A DNA stretch of 34,301 nt, taken from Paludibacteraceae bacterium. GTDB lineage: Bacteria > Bacteroidota > Bacteroidia > Bacteroidales > Paludibacteraceae. The stretch covers positions 1 through 34,301 of the forward strand of contig JAFXSS010000162.1 of NCBI GenBank assembly GCA_017525455.1, given 5' to 3'. The notes under the pieces were generated by a model that did no database searches, was not told the DNA's origin, and worked only from the letters and a program-made list of their open reading frames with translations. Shown one piece after another: positions 28,887 to 34,301 of the stretch (positions are counted from its first letter, which is position 1; each line of letters begins with the position of its first letter). Both the position numbers and the translations under genes were made by a program.

Positions 28887-31121
28887 TTACGACTTATAGT
28901 TACGTGTCTTGCGCTCGGTAAACTCGTAGTCCAGAGGCTCCTTGATGAGTTCGGGCTCTTTGTCCTCACCCAGATAGTGCCAGCAAGCTACGTATGAGAA
29001 CTTGTCGTCCTGACGCAGAGCCTCACCTTCCTCGGTCTGATACTCTTCGCGGAAGTGACCGCCGCAAGACTCCTCACGGTTCAGAGCGTCCAGTGCCATC
29101 AGTTTGCCAATCTCGATAAAGTCAGCCAAACGAAGTGCTTTCTCCAGTTCGTTGTTCAGAGCGTCAGCTTTGCCAGGGATATATACGTTCGACCAGAAGT
29201 CTTTCTTTATCTCTTCTATCTTAGCCAAAGCGGTCTTCAGGCTCTCTGCTGTACGACCCATGCCTACGAAGTCCCACATCACCAATCCGAGACGTTTGTG
29301 GATCGTATCCACTGACTCTGTACCCTGGATAGCCATCAGTTTGTCGATCTTAGCCTGAACGGCTTTCTCAGCCTCGGCAAACTCCGGACGGTCGGTACTC
29401 ATACGCGGCACGCCAATCTGGTCAGCCAGGTAGTTCTGGATTGTGTAAGGCAATACGAAGTATCCGTCAGCCAAGCCCTGCATCAGAGCCGAAGCACCCA
29501 GACGGTTGGCACCGTGGTCGGAGAAGTTTGCCTCACCGATGCAGAACAAGCCCTTGACGCTGGTCTGCAGCTCGTAGTCAACCCATATACCACCCATGGT
29601 GTAGTGAATAGCCGGGAATATCATCATCGGGTTTTCGTACGGATTCTCGTCCACAATCTTCTCATACATCTGGAACAGGTTACCGTACTTCTGAGCAACT
29701 ACATCTTTGCCCAGACGCTTGATAGCATCGCTAAAGTCCAGGAACACAGCCAGACCGGTGTTGTTCACGCCATAGCCTGCATCGCAGCGCTCCTTAGCGG
29801 CACGTGAAGCCACGTCACGCGGAACGAGGTTACCGAAAGCAGGATAACGACGCTCCAAGTAGTAGTCGCGATCTTCCTCAGGGATATCGCGGCCCTTGAT
29901 CTCGCCGGCCTGGAGACGCTTGGCATCCTCCAATTTCTTTGGAACCCAGATACGTCCGTCGTTACGCAACGACTCGGACATCAGTGTCAGTTTGGACTGG
30001 AAGTCGCCGTGCTTAGGAATACATGTCGGGTGAATCTGTGCGAAGCAGGGGTTAGCGAAATATGCGCCGTGGCGGTACATCTGCATAGCAGCCGAACCGT
30101 TGCTGGCCATAGCGTTGGTGGAGAGGAAGAACGTGTTGCCGTAGCCACCCGAACCAATTACAACAGCGTGAGCGAAGAAACGCTCAATGCGTCCGGTAAC
30201 GAGGTTGCGGGCAATGATACCGCGTGCGCGGGGTTCACCGTTCTCATCCTTAATCATCACTATATCCAGCATCTCGTAACGGGTGTACATCTTCACCTTG
30301 CCTTTGCCAATCTGACGGCTGAGTGCGCTGTAAGCACCGAGCAGCAACTGTTGGCCGGTCTGTCCCTTAGCGTAGAATGTACGGCTCACCTGTGCGCCAC
30401 CGAACGAACGATTGTCGAGCAATCCGCCGTACTCACGTGCGAACGGAACGCCTTGTGCCACGCACTGGTCGATGATGTTGTTGCTGACCTCAGCCAGACG
30501 CTAAACGTTCGCTTCACGTGCACGATAATCACCGCCCTTGATGGTGTCGTAGAACAGACGATAAACCGAGTCACCGTCGTTCTGATAGTTCTTGGCAGCG
30601 TTGATACCGCCCTGTGCAGCGATGGAGTGTGCACGACGCGGGCTATCCTGGATACAGAAGTTCAGCACGTTGAATCCCATCTCAGCCAGCGAAGCGGCAG
30701 CCGATGCACCTGCCAGACCTGTACCTACGACGATAACGTCGAGTTTACGTTTGTTAGCAGGGTTAACGAGTTTCTGATGATCCTTGTAGTTCGTCCACTT
30801 CTTCTCCAGCGGTCCCTCGGGTATCTTAGCCATCTTCGGTGTGATAACCTTGGTGCTCTCGGCAGACGGTGTAGCCATGGTCCGGGCAGCAGCTTTGGCG
30901 GCTTTGCCGGCAGCTTTCACAGCCTCGGTAGCGGCAGCCACGGCTTCTTTCACCTCAGCACGTTCGGCAACCTTGCCGGCACGAGCTTCGATTTCTTGAG
31001 CAGCAGTCTGAGCGACTTCCGCAGCTTTCTCCACAGCAACTTCCGCTACCTCTTTGGCAGCCTTTGCGGCTTTGGTTGCCACCTTCTTGGCAGCGTCCAA
31101 TATTTCTTCTTTCTTTGCCAT
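28887..31121 (-). pseudogene. frdA: Fumarate reductase/succinate dehydrogenase flavoprotein, interrupted by an in-frame TAG
   Basis: It would catalyse fumarate/succinate interconversion at the inner face of the membrane. FAD loop VVGTGLAG (131-138), covalent-FAD His165 ([11 protein letters not shown]) and active-site blocks HPTCIP and [10 protein letters not shown] are all present. Codon 207 (30503-30501) is TAG; the frame continues unbroken on both sides (REANV, stop, RLAEVSNN). Relatives carry Tyr there, so one base change explains it. Residues 1-96 are an extra Ala/Lys/Glu-rich helix before the usual start ([14 protein letters not shown]97). It follows sdhC; the usual frdB gene is not downstream. 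If the TAG is real the product is dead unless suppressed. Confidence 0.9.
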
Positions 31122-31150
31122 ATACTTGTTGTATTTTATTCAGTGGGTAG

Positions 31151-31164
31151 ATTTAAACTCTAAA
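31151..31164. repeat. Heptanucleotide units between sdhC and frdA
   Basis: ATTTAAA and CTCTAAA, ending next to the sdhC stop, in the 47-bp gap between the two genes. Confidence 0.6.
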
Positions 31165-31168
31165 CTAA

Positions 31169-31876
31169 TCAAGCGCACATTGTGCCTATATTTACTCCTA
31201 AGAAATACAGAACGACAATCATAAACAGGCCAACGGCGATCGTTGCGAATACGGTGCCGATTACTTTGATACGCTTGAGCCAGATGAGGTTGCTCCAGCC
31301 TATGGTCTGCAATGCCGACCAGATGCCGTGATTGAGATGGAACCAGAGGGCTACCAGCCAAACGATGTACAGCAGGCAATAAACGATGCCTCCCCAACCG
31401 CTGGTGAACAGCGCCTTGACAATAGCACTGCCGTCCTGCGGATCGAACATCGAGGTGTGAATACCGGTCAGTTCGGCAAACTGCATCTTGAACCAGAAGT
31501 TATACAGGTGCAGCAGCAGGAAACCCAGCACGATAACGCCGAGCACGAGCATGTTCTTGCTCTCCCAGTCCACGCCTTCCTGACGGGCACTGACAGCATA
31601 ACGGTCGTTTCCGCGTGCGCGGTAGTTCTGGATAGTCAGCATGATGGCATAGCCGAAGTGCACGAGTACACCCAGTGCCAGAACGCCGGTGCCGGCTACA
31701 GCGTACCAATTAGCGCCCAGCATAGCGCAAATCCAGTTATATGCCTGTGTTCCGAACAGGTCATCGATTACCAGACACAGGTTCATCGAACCGTGGAACA
31801 GCAGGAACAGAACAAGGAACAGGCCGGTGATACTCATGATGAATTTACGGCCGATAGATGAGTCTTTTAACCACAT
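31169..31876 (-). CDS. sdhC: Succinate dehydrogenase/fumarate reductase cytochrome b subunit (235 aa)
   Basis: Five membrane segments carry His residues placed like the di-heme ligands of type B enzymes: H28 (LLFHGS), H73 (LVHFGY), H123 (LLHLYN) and H180/H183 (WFHLNHG). It anchors the flavoprotein and iron-sulfur subunits and exchanges electrons with menaquinone. The start MWLKDSSIGRKFIMSITG is typical of Bacteroidota. I saw no promoter matching the consensus in the 52-bp gap upstream. Confidence 0.93.
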   Translation of the reverse strand: MWLKDSSIGRKFIMSITGLFLVLFLLFHGSMNLCLVIDDLFGTQAYNWICAMLGANWYAVAGTGVLALGVLVHFGYAIMLTIQNYRARGNDRYAVSARQEGVDWESKNMLVLGVIVLGFLLLHLYNFWFKMQFAELTGIHTSMFDPQDGSAIVKALFTSGWGGIVYCLLYIVWLVALWFHLNHGIWSALQTIGWSNLIWLKRIKVIGTVFATIAVGLFMIVVLYFLGVNIGTMCA

Positions 31877-31928
31877 AGGATTTTCAGTATTTAATTAAAC
31901 ATTATTTATTTCTGTTGAACAATTCGCA

Positions 31929-33896
31929 TTAGCGCATCTCAACGCCTTGCAGGTTGTAAGTCTTACCGTCGCGAATAATGAGCATCTGCCCATCGCGGAA
32001 GATCTTGGTTGAACCGCTGACTGTTGCAGCCGGCTGAACAGCCTCGATGGCAGTAGGCAATTCCTGACTGTCGATATTGATACCCGTGATGAGCGCTACT
32101 GTCTCATCATCTTCCGCTTTCGCTCTGCGTGCGGGAGCACCTGCTCCGGTTGGTACTTCTACCAGATAGAACACGATAGCAGAGGGGGCTGTGAGGTTGA
32201 AGGTAAAGGTGTGCGTCTGCACGTTGGCTGTCTGGCTCGGGATGGCCTTTACCTCCTGGCCTCTAACCTTGGCACGCAGTTCGTAGCCGGCTTTAGTCCA
32301 GCAAAGGATGTTGACGGTTACTTTGCCTTTAGGCAGATTGAAGCTCAGGGAGCTGGGCAGCGCAGCTTTCCACTCATCCGTACCGCAGGTGTAATTATTC
32401 ATAGCAGCCTCTACGTCATCGTCGGTCAGCACATCCTCCAGCTCAATGGCCTTTTTCTCAGCGTTGTAGTAAGCGGTGAGCGCGAGATTGTCGTTATCGA
32501 GAGGGTTGGTAGTCAGGTTGATGGTGGTTTGCGGCTCGAGGTACGGGGTAATATGCACGGGCAGTTTGGTGTAGGTAAACGGGCCATCCTTGGCTATGTT
32601 GTAGGTATATACAACCGTATCCTCGCCTGCAGCAAAGCCGTAAAGCTTGCCGTCGCCTTCGTCCGGGATGTACCGAGCCAATCCGTTGGAAGTGATAGCC
32701 AGACGGCGCGGATTGAAACGCTCCCATACGCCCGGGCCGACCTCCACGAGATGCGGCATCAGCGCCTTCTTGCCTTCCTTGATGGTCAGCTCCTCGACGA
32801 GATAGTCCTCTTCGTCGTAGCCCAGCAAGTGGCCGTCGTAAGACTCTACGTAGTACGGATCAACGTTGATCCAGAGCGTATCAATGCCGGCGAAGTAATG
32901 TTCGGTTTCGGGCATTGTTATTTCAAATGCGGCCAGACCGCACTCGCGCGACGCAAAATTGTACTTCTTGATCTCGCCATCCATCTGGGTTGTTAACTCC
33001 ACCACGTCTTTCGGGGAGTTATCAGTAAGGCGGATTGTCAGTTCCTTGCCAAAGCTAGACGGGTCAGTAGGTATGAGGTCCCCTTCGGGCCAAATGCCGA
33101 AATCTGTAAGAATACTATTGCCTTGTATGAGTGCGCACTCTTTGTTCGGGAACATGGTTTGATCGATGTTGATTGCCATGTTCTGTTTGGCTTTAACCTT
33201 GAATGAGTGCTTTTGCTCGTCGATCCAAAGATGCCAGCCATCCGTGTCGAAATAGCCGGAGGGATACCTCATCGAAATCGTTGACTCACCCGAGCCATTG
33301 ATTATCAGGCTGTCGCCATTGCACCAATAAGGAGATACAAACGCGAAGTTCGAGTTAGAGGACTCATAGTAGTAATCCTTCATAGGGAGCTCCTGCCATG
33401 TACGCGTAAACTTCTTGTTTTCCACTTTCGCGGTCAAGCAAACAAAGAATGCCGGCAGCGGGGTTCCGTGTCCACTTACTTCAGTCGAGTGATAGACGAA
33501 GAGGGAGTCGGCAGCTGCAGCCTTGGCACCTTTGCCTCCGTGCCAGCCAATGCCAACATAGTGATCAGTTCTGCCGAAGAGGGAGATCTTATATACATCT
33601 CCGTTATCCTTAACGGCCTGGATCGTTACATCGCCACCGCCGATGCAACAAATCTTGCCCATCCGGTAGAGCTTATGACCATTCAGCTTGGATGTACCTA
33701 CAAGCGTCGGAAGAAGTTCCACAACGCCAAACTGCTGATTGTCGATGATGAAATACTGGAAAATCTCATCCTCGTACGGGTGGGAAATAGCCTCGCCATA
33801 CTTGAACTCGCCAAGACGATCTTCGATAACTTTTGCCGAAATGTTCATCGGCAGGCACAATGCGGCCAACAAGAAAAACAGAGTAAATTTTTTCAT
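31929..33896 (-). CDS. Large secreted protein of unknown function (655 aa)
   Basis: Signal peptide MKKFTLFFLLAALCLPMNISA, with a perfect promoter 40 bp upstream. The body is beta-rich with many Asp, Gly, Tyr and Trp and no catalytic motif I recognise. After an acidic, Arg/Lys-spiked linker (ARRAKAEDDETVAL) the C-terminus reads TKIFRDGQMLIIRDGKTYNL and QGVEMR. Many secreted Bacteroidales proteins end this way, resembling the first strands of a T9SS sorting domain without the last ones. It is probably exported beyond the inner membrane; final location uncertain. Confidence 0.8.
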   Translation of the reverse strand: MKKFTLFFLLAALCLPMNISAKVIEDRLGEFKYGEAISHPYEDEIFQYFIIDNQQFGVVELLPTLVGTSKLNGHKLYRMGKICCIGGGDVTIQAVKDNGDVYKISLFGRTDHYVGIGWHGGKGAKAAAADSLFVYHSTEVSGHGTPLPAFFVCLTAKVENKKFTRTWQELPMKDYYYESSNSNFAFVSPYWCNGDSLIINGSGESTISMRYPSGYFDTDGWHLWIDEQKHSFKVKAKQNMAINIDQTMFPNKECALIQGNSILTDFGIWPEGDLIPTDPSSFGKELTIRLTDNSPKDVVELTTQMDGEIKKYNFASRECGLAAFEITMPETEHYFAGIDTLWINVDPYYVESYDGHLLGYDEEDYLVEELTIKEGKKALMPHLVEVGPGVWERFNPRRLAITSNGLARYIPDEGDGKLYGFAAGEDTVVYTYNIAKDGPFTYTKLPVHITPYLEPQTTINLTTNPLDNDNLALTAYYNAEKKAIELEDVLTDDDVEAAMNNYTCGTDEWKAALPSSLSFNLPKGKVTVNILCWTKAGYELRAKVRGQEVKAIPSQTANVQTHTFTFNLTAPSAIVFYLVEVPTGAGAPARRAKAEDDETVALITGINIDSQELPTAIEAVQPAATVSGSTKIFRDGQMLIIRDGKTYNLQGVEMR

Positions 33897-33934
33897 ATTA
33901 TTGTCTTTTTATGGTACGCACACCAAATTCGCTA

Positions 33935-33966
33935 CAAAGATACAAAAAAAAATGTACATTTGCAAA
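33935..33966 (-). promoter_or_regulatory. Promoter of the 31929-33896 gene
   Basis: Minus strand TTTG (33966-33963), 20 bp with a T-tract, TATCTTTG (33942-33935). Confidence 0.85.
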
Positions 33967-34043
33967 CTTTCCCGAAGAAAAATTGCATGAATGTGCATTT
34001 TTTACGATTAGCAGCATCGGAGAGCCCGTACTCTCATGCCGAC

Positions 34044-34301
34044 TCACGCCTTTGTGCGTCGGCGGTAGATATACAATCCACCGGCATAGAGCAAAGCCAT
34101 CGCAAGCAATACCAACGGTTCGCCGACAGGTACACTGGGCAAAACGCCGATAGGGTCATCCTCCGGTGGATCCCACGGGCTTGACCTGCGCGGTCCGGAC
34201 TGCATGCCTATGCCCGACGTAGCACCGCCGGCCGGTGCAGAGTACGGCGAGGTAGACTGGAAATTGAATGTAGGGCTGACGGCCTGGCTAAAGGCCGGTG
34301 C
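34044..34301 (-). CDS. 3' part of a membrane-anchored secreted protein, cut by the window edge
   Basis: The minus-strand frame is open from the window edge to a TGA at 34046-34044, giving 85 residues. The first 50 are low-complexity Ser/Pro/Ala/Gly/Gln (FNFQSTSPYSAPAGGATSG), then comes an acidic turn (WDPPEDDPIGVLPSVPVGEP), one membrane segment (LVLLAMALLYAGGLYIY) and a basic end, RRRTKA. Pro-Gly-Glu, then TM, then Arg cluster is the layout of a C-terminal sorting or anchoring tripartite signal. It has no start in the window, so it is easy to miss. Confidence 0.75.
   Translation of the reverse strand, partial: APAFSQAVSPTFNFQSTSPYSAPAGGATSGIGMQSGPRRSSPWDPPEDDPIGVLPSVPVGEPLVLLAMALLYAGGLYIYRRRTKA

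Noticed and set aside
30501..30503. Stop-codon reassignment or designed readthrough
   Set aside because: It is a single TAG in one gene. Other genes here, such as uppS, use TAG as a normal stop. Error or mutation is simpler.
30501..31121. Separate 206-residue protein upstream of frdA
   Set aside because: It is in the same frame as the following ORF with only one stop codon between them, and the two parts join into a single FrdA. It is one interrupted gene.

Overview
The window reads as chromosome of a Bacteroidales bacterium (Bacteroidota). Genes are preceded by the Bacteroidota promoter pattern TTTG-N20-TAnnTTTG rather than -35/-10 boxes. There is a GldH lipoprotein, and there are remnants of type IX secretion (T9SS) C-terminal sorting domains. 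Gene orders are typical of the group: holB-ricT-gldH-trmB-mrp, DUF6089-uppS-bamA-skp-skp, and sdhC-frdA. I cannot place it below order. No rRNA, tRNA or classical CRISPR array was seen.

Layout. (1) 1-3240, plus strand: a cluster of small unrecognised proteins (one cut by the window edge, then five complete ones and a small lipoprotein), rich in short repeats and hairpins. (2) 3300-9940, almost all minus strand and visibly AT-rich: an accessory island. It holds orphan small secreted or membrane proteins, two of them ATGA-coupled to a preceding short ORF. It also holds an AAA ATPase/DUF4143 gene, a dead fragment of a second such ATPase, three different arrays of three direct repeats (22, 35 and 33 bp periods), a MITE with a 9-bp target duplication, and two T9SS sorting-domain remnants near its ends. 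(3) 10082-20623, minus strand: a likely long transcription unit, holB, ricT, gldH, trmB, mrp, then an RND efflux system whose inner-membrane pump and outer-membrane channel are fused into one 1527-residue ORF. (4) 20773-28740, plus strand: murG, then a cell-envelope block (DUF6089 protein, uppS, bamA, two skp-like chaperones, a 38-residue ORF, an MFS transporter). (5) 28887-34301, minus strand: frdA with an in-frame TAG, sdhC, a large secreted protein, and the tail of a membrane-anchored protein.

The envelope genes fit together. UppS and MurG supply peptidoglycan precursors, Skp-like proteins escort outer-membrane proteins to BamA, and the adaptor plus RND-OMF fusion would make a drug-efflux pump.

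The most unusual signals are these. Tandem 7-bp repeats have entered four conserved housekeeping genes (mrp, trmB, holB, murG) in the one orientation that stays free of stop codons, and they also supply the apparent TTG start of bamA. Triple-repeat arrays sit at ATPase loci. The RND-OMF fusion has a palindromic repeat at its joint and keeps an internal lipoprotein signal. The fumarate reductase locus has a nonsense codon, a 95-residue Ala/Lys/Glu-rich extension and no adjacent iron-sulfur subunit.
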